This document shows positions 26,663-35,385 of a DNA stretch of 64,000 bases, piece by piece (the first letter of the stretch is position 1; each line of letters opens with the position of its first letter). Under the pieces are notes generated by a model. The model searched no databases. It worked only from the letters and a program-made list of their open reading frames with translations, and was not told where the DNA came from. Location: positions 186,001 through 250,000 of the forward strand of contig NZ_JAUHLI010000002.1 in the NCBI RefSeq assembly GCF_036325985.1, given 5' to 3'. Source of the stretch: Alkalimonas cellulosilytica. GTDB taxonomy: Bacteria; Pseudomonadota; Gammaproteobacteria; Enterobacterales; Alteromonadaceae. The position numbers were made by a program, and so were the translations under genes.

Positions 26663-26869
26663 GTGGGGATTAATGTTGAAGCAGTATCGATGATATTAAT
26701 TATATTATTTATTATCATATTTATAATGCCAGCGATTTTAGCGTGGTTGTGGAATTGGACAATGCCAGAAGTCTTTAGACTAAAAGAAATTACCTACTGG
26801 CAGTCATTTCGATTAATTATTATCAGTGCGATTTTGTTCAGCCCGGGAATTTTTAATTTTTCTGGGTAA
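26663..26869 (+). CDS. Small two-helix membrane protein, GTG start
   Basis: A 68-residue protein, nearly all hydrophobic. Helix 1 (about 8-32) is rich in Ile/Leu/Phe and ends LAWLWNW; a short charged loop (PEVFRLKE) follows; helix 2 (about 44-62) contains RLIIISAILFSPG. The GTG start is well supported by AAGGAG 6 nt upstream, and a strong terminator follows 6 bp after the stop, so this is a real single-gene unit. Its AT-rich composition differs from its neighbours. No family recognised and no function is proposed. Confidence 0.65.
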   Translation: MGINVEAVSMILIILFIIIFIMPAILAWLWNWTMPEVFRLKEITYWQSFRLIIISAILFSPGIFNFSG

Positions 26870-26875
26870 ATAGTT

Positions 26876-26910
26876 AGAAAGCGTGTTGAATCAACGCGCT
26901 TTCTTTTTTA
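26876..26910 (+). terminator. Terminator after small membrane protein gene
   Basis: A 14-bp stem (AGAAAGCGTGTTGA with TCAACGCGCTTTCT, one G-T pair) followed by a T-rich tract. It separates this gene from the convergent ABC permease gene ending at 26925. Confidence 0.85.
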
Positions 26911-26924
26911 CCCATGCCGCTTTT

Positions 26925-28154
26925 TTACTCATGCCGCAGCGCATCAATCGGCTGTAGCTTAGAGGCTTTGCGGGCCGGGTAGTAGCCAAAGAAAATGCCA
27001 ATCAGTGCCGAGAAGCCGATGCTCAGCAGTACCACCTCCGGTTGAATAATGGCGGTGAAACCAGCGAATTTCTCCAGGCTGCGGGTCACTAGTACCGCAA
27101 TGCTCAGCCCCAGAGTGCCGCCTAAACTGCACAGCAGCATGGCCTCGATGAGAAACTGCCGCATAATATCGCCGGGCTCAGCGCCCACCGCCATTCGCAG
27201 GCCGATTTCACGCGTGCGCTCGGTGACCGACACCAGCATAATATTCATAATGCCAATCCCCCCCACCAGCAAGGACACCGAGGCCACGGCAGCCAGCAGG
27301 CCGTTAAAAATTTGCATGGTGCGGGCACGGGTTTCCACCATTTCCGATAAGTTGCGGATCTGAAAAGGCGCATCGCTGCCGGTGGTGCGCATCCGCTGGC
27401 GCAGCAAGGCTTCCATCTCTTGCTCTACCAATGCCATATCGCGCTCATCGGCAACTTGCACAATTAATGATCGTACAGCCCGTGGGCTGGCTAAGGTCAT
27501 ACCGGCAATGCGTTTACGCACCGTATCCAGCGGCATAAAAATTAAGTCATCCTGATCGTTGCCCTGAGTATTCTGACCCTTGGCATCCAATACCCCAATC
27601 ACCGTAACCGGCGTACGATCAACCCGGATGGTCTGGCCAATCGGATCGGAAGCACCGAACAGCTCACGCTGGACAGTGGCACCGATAATAGCCACCCGGC
27701 CAGCACTGCTGAGCTCAGCAGCTGAAAACTCACGGCCTTGCGCCAGTTGCCAGTTTTGCGCCGGGAAAATACGGTTATCGACGCCACGCACGCTCGGCGC
27801 CCAGTTCATGTTGCCGTAAATCACCTGGGCATTGGCCCAGATGGTCGGCGCTGCCACACTGACCTGAGGAATTTGCTGCTCAATGGCCTCGGCATCCATT
27901 TCGGTTAAGGTTTGCACCGAACCGCTGGCACCACGGGCCCCCGAGCTGGCACGCCCGCGGGCAAACACCACAAACACATTGCCGCCCAGGTTCTTAATTT
28001 GCTGATCGACCTCGTGCTGAGCACCAGCCCCTAACGCCAGCATAATAATCACCGCGGCCACACCAATAATAATGCCCAGCATGGTCAGGATACTGCGCAT
28101 TAAATTGACCTGCAGGGCCACCCAGGCCACCTTGCATAGCATCCACCATTTCAT
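26925..28154 (-). CDS. MacB-like ABC transporter permease (FtsX fold)
   Basis: A 409-residue permease. It has one N-terminal helix (about 18-42, MLGIIIGVAAVIIMLALGAG), a large periplasmic MacB-type domain (about 50-270) and a three-helix FtsX bundle at the C-terminus containing GGIGIMNIMLVSVTERTREIGLRMAVGA. It ends with the signature GYYPARKASKLQPIDALRHE. The ATPase is encoded separately, just upstream, with a 4-bp overlap, unlike the fused MacB of Escherichia coli. Together with the adaptor it forms a tripartite, mechanotransmission-type exporter of peptides, lipids or toxic compounds. The substrate is unknown. Confidence 0.92.
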   Translation of the reverse strand: MKWWMLCKVAWVALQVNLMRSILTMLGIIIGVAAVIIMLALGAGAQHEVDQQIKNLGGNVFVVFARGRASSGARGASGSVQTLTEMDAEAIEQQIPQVSVAAPTIWANAQVIYGNMNWAPSVRGVDNRIFPAQNWQLAQGREFSAAELSSAGRVAIIGATVQRELFGASDPIGQTIRVDRTPVTVIGVLDAKGQNTQGNDQDDLIFMPLDTVRKRIAGMTLASPRAVRSLIVQVADERDMALVEQEMEALLRQRMRTTGSDAPFQIRNLSEMVETRARTMQIFNGLLAAVASVSLLVGGIGIMNIMLVSVTERTREIGLRMAVGAEPGDIMRQFLIEAMLLCSLGGTLGLSIAVLVTRSLEKFAGFTAIIQPEVVLLSIGFSALIGIFFGYYPARKASKLQPIDALRHE

Positions 28155-28900
28155 GCCAGCCCCTCCTGTTGTTTCTGTGCCCGGTAGCGGGCTAAATGCT
28201 CGCTGGCAGACTCGGCTTTTACCCGTTTGTCACTTTGCAAACGGCCATCGCGGAAAATCAGTTGCCGGCTGGCAAAAGCAGCCACCTCTGGCTCATGGGT
28301 GACCAGCACAATGGTTTTTCCTTCCTGATTCAGTTGTTGAAACAACTGCATGATTTCCAGGCCGGTTTCGGTATCCAGAGCGCCGGTGGGCTCATCGGCC
28401 AGCACCACAGCGGGCTGATTGACCAAAGCACGGGCAATGGCGACCCGTTGCTGCTGACCACCGGAGAGCTGGGACGGGTGATGGTCCATCCGCTCGGCCA
28501 GGCCAACCCGGCGCAGACACTCAGTGGCAAAATCCTGATTGCCATCGTGATCCTTGCGGTACAACAGCGGCAACAGTACGTTATCCAGCGCTGTAGTGCG
28601 GGGCAGCAGATTAAACTGCTGAAAGACAAAACCGATGTAGCGGTTGCGAATACGGGCCAGCTCGGCGGCGGATAAATGGGTGACGTTTTCACCCTGAATG
28701 CGGATTTCCCCGGAGCTGGGCGAGTCCAGGCAGCCCAGCATATTCATAAAGGTCGATTTGCCTGAACCCGACGGGCCCATTACGGCAATAAACTCGCCTT
28801 GCTGAATTTGCACATCCACCCCTGCCAGTGCCTGCACTTGCTGCGAGCCCATGCGGTAGGTTTTGGTTAGCCCCAGGCTTTCAATGACCGGCTGGCTCAT
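28151..28900 (-). CDS. MacB-like ABC transporter ATP-binding protein
   Basis: A 249-residue ATPase of the MacB/LolD group. The Walker A GPSGSGKST is at about 40-48, the MNMLGCLDSPSSG segment is typical of the group, the signature LSGGQQQRVAIARAL is near 144, and the Walker B VVLADEPTGALDT is near 165 with a later H-loop VTHEPEVA. It overlaps both neighbours by 4 bp (adaptor upstream, permease downstream), so the three subunits are translationally coupled. Confidence 0.93.
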   Translation of the reverse strand: MSQPVIESLGLTKTYRMGSQQVQALAGVDVQIQQGEFIAVMGPSGSGKSTFMNMLGCLDSPSSGEIRIQGENVTHLSAAELARIRNRYIGFVFQQFNLLPRTTALDNVLLPLLYRKDHDGNQDFATECLRRVGLAERMDHHPSQLSGGQQQRVAIARALVNQPAVVLADEPTGALDTETGLEIMQLFQQLNQEGKTIVLVTHEPEVAAFASRQLIFRDGRLQSDKRVKAESASEHLARYRAQKQQEGLA

Positions 28901-30336
28901 CGCTCTGTCCTCACCGCCCGCACGATGACCTGTTCTTGTTCGCTGAGTTCGCCGGAAAGCAGCTCGGTAAACTCATCGTTGGCAAGGCCCACCCGCACCC
29001 GGCGCAGTTCAGGCTCCTGGCGGGCATTTAGCACCCAAACCTCGGCCATGCGGCCTTGTTCACCGCGGCCCTGCGTTTGCTGGCGTTGCTCGGCCATCAG
29101 GCTCTGATAACGGCTGAATTCTTCCTCACTCAGCACCAGTCGCAGTTCATTGGTCAGCGCTTGGCGGGCCTGTTGAAACGCCTGGCGAGGGTTACTCATC
29201 GGGTTGTTGCTTTGCTGGCTACGAAGTTGCTGCAGGTTCTGATTAAACTCTTGCAGCATGCGCCGTACCTGGCGTTCTTTATCGGCCGGTAAATCCAGTT
29301 GACGCAGCAGCTCGGCAGTGCGATCAGCCGGCTGCTGGCCGCTTTGCTGCGCACCCGCCGGGCGAAAACGCAGCGCAGCATTCGGAATGCGCAGTACATC
29401 CTGCTGCTGACCAATGATAAAGTTTAAGTTTGCCGTCATCCCCGGCAGCAACAACTGCTGGCGGTTGGGTGCATCAATAATCACTTTGTAGGTCACCACA
29501 TTGGCGACATTGGTGGCGGCTTTACGTACCTGCGATACTACGCCCTGGAACTGCCGGTCCGGGTGGGCATCGACCTGAAAGCGCACCTGCTGGCCGGCTT
29601 CGATTTTGCCGATATCGGCTTCATCGACATCGGCTTCGATTTGCATCTGCGACAAATCCTGCGCAATGGTAAAGAGGGTGGGAGCCGATAAACTGGCGGC
29701 CACGGTTTGACCAACATCCACCTGACGGTCAATCACAGTGCCATTGACCGGTGAACGGATTTGAGTGCGATCCAAATCCAGTTGGTGTTGCTCCAGTTGC
29801 GCCTGGCGCTGTGTCAGCTGGGCTTTGGCGCTTTGCAGCTGAGCCTGGCTGACTAAGATTTGCGCTTTGGCCACTTCATAATTGGCCAGTGCATTGTCCA
29901 CCTCGGTTTGGTTGGTCAGATTCTGCTGCATCAGCTGCAACTGGCGCTGATAAGCCCGCTCCAGTCGCACTAGTTCAGCCTCGGCTTTTACCAGATTGGC
30001 TTCTTGCTGAATGACATTGGCTTCGCTCATTTGAATATCGGCTTCGGCCTGGCGAACCCGGGCCTGAAAGCTACGGTCATCCAACCGGGCGATCAGCTGC
30101 CCTTGCTCGACATCGGCGTTAAAATCAGCGTAAATTGCGGTAATGAGGCCGGATACTTCCGAGCCCACTTCCACCGTGACCACGGCCCGGGTAGTGCCTG
30201 CGGTATTGACCACACTTTCGATATCCCCACGGCTTAGTGCCTGAGTTTGATAGACTAATCGCTCACTGGAGGACGATGGCCACCATAAGAAAACAACAAC
30301 AGCGACTACCACAGCCGCACTGATCCAATAGCGCAC
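28897..30336 (-). CDS. MacA-like periplasmic adaptor with inserted Spy/CpxP-like helical segment
   Basis: A 479-residue membrane-fusion protein: N-terminal anchor helix (about 6-20), lipoyl/barrel parts, and a long alpha-hairpin at about 88-190 rich in Gln/Ala/Glu. The barrel region at about 230-325 contains LLLPGMTANLNF. Residues about 330-428 do not belong to a standard MacA. They form a Gln-rich helical insert with LDLPADKERQVRRML and LVLSEEEFSRYQSLM, a pattern resembling the LTxxQ motifs of Spy/CpxP chaperones, after which the barrel resumes (AEVWVLN). First gene of the adaptor-ATPase-permease operon; its promoter region contains GTAAA repeats like CpxR boxes. The insert could sense or hold misfolded cargo (inference). 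Confidence 0.88.
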   Translation of the reverse strand: MRYWISAAVVVAVVVFLWWPSSSSERLVYQTQALSRGDIESVVNTAGTTRAVVTVEVGSEVSGLITAIYADFNADVEQGQLIARLDDRSFQARVRQAEADIQMSEANVIQQEANLVKAEAELVRLERAYQRQLQLMQQNLTNQTEVDNALANYEVAKAQILVSQAQLQSAKAQLTQRQAQLEQHQLDLDRTQIRSPVNGTVIDRQVDVGQTVAASLSAPTLFTIAQDLSQMQIEADVDEADIGKIEAGQQVRFQVDAHPDRQFQGVVSQVRKAATNVANVVTYKVIIDAPNRQQLLLPGMTANLNFIIGQQQDVLRIPNAALRFRPAGAQQSGQQPADRTAELLRQLDLPADKERQVRRMLQEFNQNLQQLRSQQSNNPMSNPRQAFQQARQALTNELRLVLSEEEFSRYQSLMAEQRQQTQGRGEQGRMAEVWVLNARQEPELRRVRVGLANDEFTELLSGELSEQEQVIVRAVRTER

Positions 30337-30413
30337 AGACTTCTCCTCATTCCAATCACTTGGTTATATGCAGACTATAGAAAGCTTTGCTTTTTGCGCC
30401 AATACCATACAGC

Positions 30414-30443
30414 GTAAAGGTTGTGTAAAGCTGTGTGCTTTAC
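30414..30443. promoter_or_regulatory. GTAAA repeats between exporter operon and protease gene
   Basis: GTAAA at 30414-30418 and 30425-30429 (11-nt phasing), and an inverted copy in GCTTTAC at 30437-30443, which with GTAAAGC at 30425-30431 makes a 19-bp palindrome. The direct pair resembles a CpxR box (GTAAA-N5-GTAAA) with one extra spacer base. It lies about 80 bp upstream of both divergent genes. Confidence 0.4.
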
Positions 30444-30515
30444 CCTGAAAAATGATCGCTTGGTCGCATACTAAGGTACTATGATTACAGAGTGGTAGAT
30501 TGAAAGAGGTTGCTG

Positions 30516-33140
30516 ATGAGCAAAAGTGCATGGTTGTTTGGTGGGCTGATGTTGGGGGTAAGTCTGGCATCGGTTCAAGCTGAGCCGCTGGCCAGGGACT
30601 ATCATCCTGAACGGTTGATCATAACCTTTACCACCAGTACAGCGGGCAACGAGCGTTTGCAAGCCCAATCAATTCAGGCGGAATTAACCGAGCCGTTGCA
30701 GCAGCAACTTCAGCAAGCCAGGCGTTTTAGCCAATTTACAGAAAAAGCCGTGGTGCGTCGTCCGGCAGGTATCAGCCTGCAACAAGCTAAAGCAGAACTG
30801 CAGGCCATGCCGGACGTTCGCTCGGTCGAGCTGGATTACAAAGTACGCAAGACCCAGCTGCCGAATGATCCCCGTTATTCCCAACAATGGTATTTGCAGG
30901 CATTGCCAGGTATTCAGGCGGAGCAGGCCTGGTCAGAAACTACCGGCAATCAACAATTAGTGGTGGCGGTGATTGATACGGGGGTCGATTACAATCATCC
31001 TGATCTGGCCGCAAATATTTGGCAGAACCCGCTCGAGCAAGTCAATGGTCAGGATGACAGTGGTAATGGTTACATTGACGATATCCGCGGCATAGATACC
31101 GCTAACGATACCTCGGATCCAATGGATGATGATGGCCATGGCACGCTGATCGCCGGCATTATTGCGGCAGCAGGCAACAACAACAGAGGCATCGCCGGGG
31201 TCAACTGGCAGCTGCAGATTTTGCCGTGCAAATTCCTGGATGACTTAGGAGAGGGTTTTACCAGCGATGCCATCGAGTGCCTGGATTATATTCTCGATTT
31301 AAAAGTGAATCATGGCATTCCGATCGTTGCCACCAACAACTCCTGGGGCTCGCCAAGTTTTTCAGAAGCCCTGTATCAGGCGGTGCAGCGACACCATGAT
31401 GCTGGTATCTTGTTTGTCGCCAGTGCCGGCAACAGCGCCAGCAGCCTGCCATTTTATCCGGCCGCTTTTGATTTGCCGAATGTGATCAGTGTGGCGGCGC
31501 ATGATGAGGATGGCCAATTGGCTGACTTCAGTAACTTTGGTCGGGCTCATGTTAGTTTGTCTGCTCCTGGTGTTCGTATGGTGAGCACGCATCTGGACAA
31601 TGGTTATGCCATCTCATCCGGCACTTCGATGGCGGCCCCGGTGGTCACCGGTTTGGCTGCCTTGTTAAAATCGGCCCGGCCCGAATTGGATACCCAGGCC
31701 TTGAAACATCATCTGTTGGTGGGTAGTGCTGCTGCCAGTGACAGCCGCATTGAGCGTTACACCATGACCGGCCAGCTTGCCTTGGCGGCGGATGGCAATG
31801 ATGGCGCCTTTCGCTGCACCTCCCAGCAGTTGCTGCGGCGGCTCAAACCCACTACCGATATTGTGTATTTAACGGCGGATAGTTGGCTGGATATTGAGCT
31901 GCTTGGTATCAATTGCTTTGGCTCCGAGCCAGTCGCAGATATTGTGGTGATACCCACTGACGAGCGCATAGTGCTGCGTGATGACGGGAGCAACCAGGAT
32001 CGCTTTGCTGGTGATGGCATTCATAGCGGGCGTTGGTGGTTTGATGGCACGCCAGCCACTCTGCAATTCCCGGATGGCGAGGTGCGGGTAGAGATGCAGC
32101 AAATGAGTTTTTGCGCCGAACAAAATGTGACCCAAGTGCCGCTCGCCAGCTGCGATGCCCTGGTGGCCTTCTTTTATCAAACCGAGGGGCCTGGCTGGTT
32201 TGAACGCAGTGGCTGGTTGCAGCACAATAGGGTGTGCGACTGGTATGGTGTCAGTTGTCAGCAGGGTGACATTACAGTGCTGGAACTGGCGCAAAATAAC
32301 CTAAGCGGCCAGTTCCAGCTTGATTTTAGCGCGCTGCCAATGCTGGCTGTGCTGGATCTGGCAGGAAACAGCCTGACCGGTACCATTCCTGCCAGCATTG
32401 AAGCCGCCAGCCGCTTGCAACAGCTTGATCTGAGTAACAATGGCTTCAGTGGCGCTTTACCCGCAGCCCTCGGGCAATTGAATGCATTGCAACAGCTGGT
32501 GTTGACCGATAATTTTTTCAGTGGTGGCCTGCCTTCGGTGGTTGGCAATTTAACCAACCTGAACTGGCTGGATGTGTCGGACAATAATTTGCAGGGTACT
32601 TTGCCAGCAAGTCTTACCCAACTTAACCAATTGCAAGGCTTTAGCTATCTGGATACCCGCTTGTGTGAGCCACGCAACAGCGCTTATTACCAGTGGCTGC
32701 AAGCCATTGGCTTTTTGGACGTGAATCAGGATTGCCCGAATCAGGTTCCTGTAGTGTCTGCCGGCACCGCCCGCACGGTCAGTGCTGGCAGTCAGGTGCA
32801 ATTGCAAGGCAGTGCCAGCGATGCCGATGGCGAACTATTAAGTTATCGCTGGCAGCAAATCTCAGGTCCGACTGTACAGCTTAGCAACACGGAGACTCTG
32901 CAAGCCAGCTTTATCAGCCCGGTCTCTGCTCAGACGCAAACTCTGCGTTTTCGGTTGACGGCCAGCGATTTGCGCACCAGCAGCAGCGCCGAAGTCAGCA
33001 TTACCGTGCAACCCCAGGCCCGGGGCGCCGGGGCAAGCAGTAGCTCTGGTGGTGGCTTGCTCTGGCTCCTCCCTGCGTTGCTTGTGCTGATGATTGGCCG
33101 CTGCTGGCGCAATCGGGTATACTCCGCCGCCAGCTTATGA
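30516..33140 (+). CDS. Subtilisin-family serine protease with plant-type LRRs and GlyGly-CTERM tail
   Basis: An 874-residue secreted S8 peptidase. Signal peptide to about 22 and an inhibitor-like propeptide to about 118. The catalytic triad is Asp154 (AVIDTGVDYNHPDL), His208 (DDDGHGTLIAG) and Ser371 (SSGTSMAAPVVTG), with oxyanion Asn306 (ASAGNS). Residues about 545-720 are leucine-rich repeats of the plant type: a WLQHNRVCDWYGVSC cap, then repeats such as LDLAGNSLTGTIPASI and LDLSNNGFSGALPAAL. A PKD/cadherin-like domain follows (VSAGSQVQLQGSASDADGE). The C-terminus has SSSGGGLLWLLPALLVLMIG then Arg residues, a GlyGly-CTERM (rhombosortase) signal. GAGG 6 nt before the ATG at 30516 fixes the start. 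Likely surface-bound or released after processing. Confidence 0.88.
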   Translation: MSKSAWLFGGLMLGVSLASVQAEPLARDYHPERLIITFTTSTAGNERLQAQSIQAELTEPLQQQLQQARRFSQFTEKAVVRRPAGISLQQAKAELQAMPDVRSVELDYKVRKTQLPNDPRYSQQWYLQALPGIQAEQAWSETTGNQQLVVAVIDTGVDYNHPDLAANIWQNPLEQVNGQDDSGNGYIDDIRGIDTANDTSDPMDDDGHGTLIAGIIAAAGNNNRGIAGVNWQLQILPCKFLDDLGEGFTSDAIECLDYILDLKVNHGIPIVATNNSWGSPSFSEALYQAVQRHHDAGILFVASAGNSASSLPFYPAAFDLPNVISVAAHDEDGQLADFSNFGRAHVSLSAPGVRMVSTHLDNGYAISSGTSMAAPVVTGLAALLKSARPELDTQALKHHLLVGSAAASDSRIERYTMTGQLALAADGNDGAFRCTSQQLLRRLKPTTDIVYLTADSWLDIELLGINCFGSEPVADIVVIPTDERIVLRDDGSNQDRFAGDGIHSGRWWFDGTPATLQFPDGEVRVEMQQMSFCAEQNVTQVPLASCDALVAFFYQTEGPGWFERSGWLQHNRVCDWYGVSCQQGDITVLELAQNNLSGQFQLDFSALPMLAVLDLAGNSLTGTIPASIEAASRLQQLDLSNNGFSGALPAALGQLNALQQLVLTDNFFSGGLPSVVGNLTNLNWLDVSDNNLQGTLPASLTQLNQLQGFSYLDTRLCEPRNSAYYQWLQAIGFLDVNQDCPNQVPVVSAGTARTVSAGSQVQLQGSASDADGELLSYRWQQISGPTVQLSNTETLQASFISPVSAQTQTLRFRLTASDLRTSSSAEVSITVQPQARGAGASSSSGGGLLWLLPALLVLMIGRCWRNRVYSAASL

Positions 33141-33169
33141 ACAGATTTTCAGGATAAGGAACCGCAGTT

Positions 33170-34861
33170 ATGACGACCAGGCACCAAGGTCCGCTCTATA
33201 TTCCCTATGCCGGCCCGGCTTTGCTGGAAACGCCATTGCTCAACAAAGGCAGCGCCTTTAGTAAAGAAGAGCGCGAGGCCTTTAATCTGACTGGTTTATT
33301 GCCACCGCGCTACGAGAGCATCGAAGAGCAGGTCAAGCGCGCCTACATGCAGTATTCCAGTTTTGAGAGCACCATCAACAAGCACATTTATCTGCGGGCT
33401 ATTCAGGATAAAAACGAAACACTGTTTTTCCGTCTGGTGCAGCAGCATTTGCCGGAAATGTTGCCGATTATCTACACGCCTACGGTAGGCGATGCCTGTG
33501 AAAAGTTCTCTGATATCTACCGCAGTAAGCGTGGTTTGTTTGTCTCGTATGAAGAGCGCGATCAACTGGACGCGATTTTGCGCAACGCCACCAAGCCCAA
33601 AGTAAAAGTGATTGTGGTGACGGATGGGGAACGGGTGCTGGGCCTTGGCGATCAGGGTATTGGTGGCATGGGTATCTCCATCGGTAAGTTGTCCTTGTAC
33701 ACCGCCTGTGGCGGCATCAGCCCGGCCTATACGCTGCCGGTGGCACTGGATGTGGGCACCAACAATGAAAAGCTACTGAACGATCCGATGTACATGGGTG
33801 CACGGCACAAACGCATTGGTCAGGCTGAGTACGATGCTTTTGTCGAAAAATTCATGCAGGCGGTGTACAAACGCTGGCCGGATGTGATGGTGCAGTTTGA
33901 AGACTTTGCTCAGCCCAACGCCATGCCGATTTTGCAGCGCTACCGCGATCGTTATTGTTGCTTTAACGACGACATTCAGGGTACCGCTGCGGTGACCGTG
34001 GGTTCCTTGCTGGCCGCAAGCCGGGCCAAGGGGCAGCGGTTGTCTGAGCAAAAAGTGGTTTTTGTCGGTGCTGGTTCTGCTGGCTGTGGTATTGCCGAGC
34101 AAGTGATTACCCAGATGATGGCCGAGGGCCTGACGGATGCAGAAGCGCGCAGCCGTATTTACATGGTTGATCGTTTTGGTTTATTAAGCGAGGGTATGGC
34201 TGATTTGCGGGACTTCCAGCAAAAGCTGGTGCAGTCCAAAGCGGCCTTAGCTGACTGGAGCTACAGTGGCGATTATCCCTCGCTGCTGGATGTGATGCAC
34301 TGCGCCGAGCCTACTGTGTTGATTGGGGTGTCTGGTCAGCCGGGGCTTTTCAGTGAGCAGGTAGTGCGGGCCATGCATAAAGGCTGCAAAACACCGGTTA
34401 TTTTTCCGCTGAGTAATCCTTCGCGTCAGGTAGAAGCGACCCCGGAACAAGTGATTGCCTGGACCGGTGGCGATGTGATCATCGCCACCGGCAGCCCCTT
34501 TAAGCCGGTGCAGTATCAGGGCAAAAGCTATCCGATAGCACAGTGCAATAACAGTTACATTTTCCCGGGCATTGGTTTGGGTGTGATTGCGGTAAAAGCG
34601 AAGCGCATCAGTGATGAGATGCTGATGGCCGCCAGTGAAACCCTGGGTGCAGCCTCACCACTGGCCAATACCGGTGAAGGGGAGTTGCTGCCATCGCTGA
34701 CTGCTTTGGCTGAGCTTAGCAAACGTATTGCCTTTGCCGTGGGCAAAGTAGCGCAGCAACAGGGTTTGGCACTTGAAATCAGTGACAATCAGTTGCAGGA
34801 TAGCATCGAGGCCAACTTCTGGCGGCCTGAATACCGCCAGTATAAACGCGTAAGCTTCTAA
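33170..34861 (+). CDS. maeA: NAD-dependent malic enzyme
   Basis: A 563-residue oxidative-decarboxylating malate dehydrogenase (malate to pyruvate and CO2 with NAD reduction), full length for the SfcA/MaeA class. Recognisable blocks are YTPTVGDACEKFSDIYR (about 103), VVTDGERVLGLGDQGIGGMG (about 150), catalytic-region FEDFAQPNAMPIL and CCFNDDIQGTAAVT. The nucleotide-binding stretch VFVGAGSAGCGIAEQV (about 296) follows, then FPLSNPSRQVEATPEQ. It follows the protease after 29 bp and precedes the cytochrome gene by 30 bp on the same strand. A functional link to either is not apparent. Confidence 0.95.
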   Translation: MTTRHQGPLYIPYAGPALLETPLLNKGSAFSKEEREAFNLTGLLPPRYESIEEQVKRAYMQYSSFESTINKHIYLRAIQDKNETLFFRLVQQHLPEMLPIIYTPTVGDACEKFSDIYRSKRGLFVSYEERDQLDAILRNATKPKVKVIVVTDGERVLGLGDQGIGGMGISIGKLSLYTACGGISPAYTLPVALDVGTNNEKLLNDPMYMGARHKRIGQAEYDAFVEKFMQAVYKRWPDVMVQFEDFAQPNAMPILQRYRDRYCCFNDDIQGTAAVTVGSLLAASRAKGQRLSEQKVVFVGAGSAGCGIAEQVITQMMAEGLTDAEARSRIYMVDRFGLLSEGMADLRDFQQKLVQSKAALADWSYSGDYPSLLDVMHCAEPTVLIGVSGQPGLFSEQVVRAMHKGCKTPVIFPLSNPSRQVEATPEQVIAWTGGDVIIATGSPFKPVQYQGKSYPIAQCNNSYIFPGIGLGVIAVKAKRISDEMLMAASETLGAASPLANTGEGELLPSLTALAELSKRIAFAVGKVAQQQGLALEISDNQLQDSIEANFWRPEYRQYKRVSF

Positions 34862-34891
34862 GACCTGAAGCAAAAAGAACCGGAGGGACCG

Positions 34892-35380
34892 ATGAAAACA
34901 TCGATGATAACGCTAGCCCTGACGCTCATGTTAGGTTGTAATCTGGCTCAAGGTTCAGAGTTGCCAAGCAGTAACCACTGGTTGCTGGAAGCCGCCTCTG
35001 ATAAAGAGCGCTTTGCCCGGATTGAAAAGATGTTTGCAGGCTTCTCCGGAGCTATGGCTGAGGTCGGCGCGCGTTATCAGCACAGCTACGATGCGATTGT
35101 GGATGAAAATTACCCACTGGCCACTTATCACTGGGATAAGTTGGGTGCTGCCATTGAGCTGGGCTACTTCCGGCGACCTGGCCGGGCTGACAATGCCAAA
35201 ACGATGTTTTTGCAAACGGCCTGGCCAGAGCTGACGCAAGCCTTGGCTGATGGCGATAAAACCAAGATCCAGCGTAGCTTTTTGCAAGCACGCTCTGCCT
35301 GTATGGCTTGTCATGCGGCTGAACAGGTCCCTTTTATGAACGAGCAGCCTTTGTTCCGTCAGACGGCAGAGTTTAAGTAG
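34892..35380 (+). CDS. c-type cytochrome, possibly cytochrome c'-like lipoprotein
   Basis: A 162-residue exported protein with one heme-binding motif C137-M-A-C140-H141 close to the C-terminus. Mostly helical sequence precedes it, the order seen in four-helix cytochromes c'. The N-terminus is hydrophobic and contains LMLGC with Cys16, which could be a lipobox; alternatively signal peptidase I cuts near QGSE. GGAGG precedes the ATG. It is followed after 5 bp by the serine hydrolase gene. Possible roles are periplasmic electron transfer or gas binding; the axial ligand cannot be assigned. Confidence 0.75.
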   Translation: MKTSMITLALTLMLGCNLAQGSELPSSNHWLLEAASDKERFARIEKMFAGFSGAMAEVGARYQHSYDAIVDENYPLATYHWDKLGAAIELGYFRRPGRADNAKTMFLQTAWPELTQALADGDKTKIQRSFLQARSACMACHAAEQVPFMNEQPLFRQTAEFK

Positions 35381-35385
35381 CTTTT

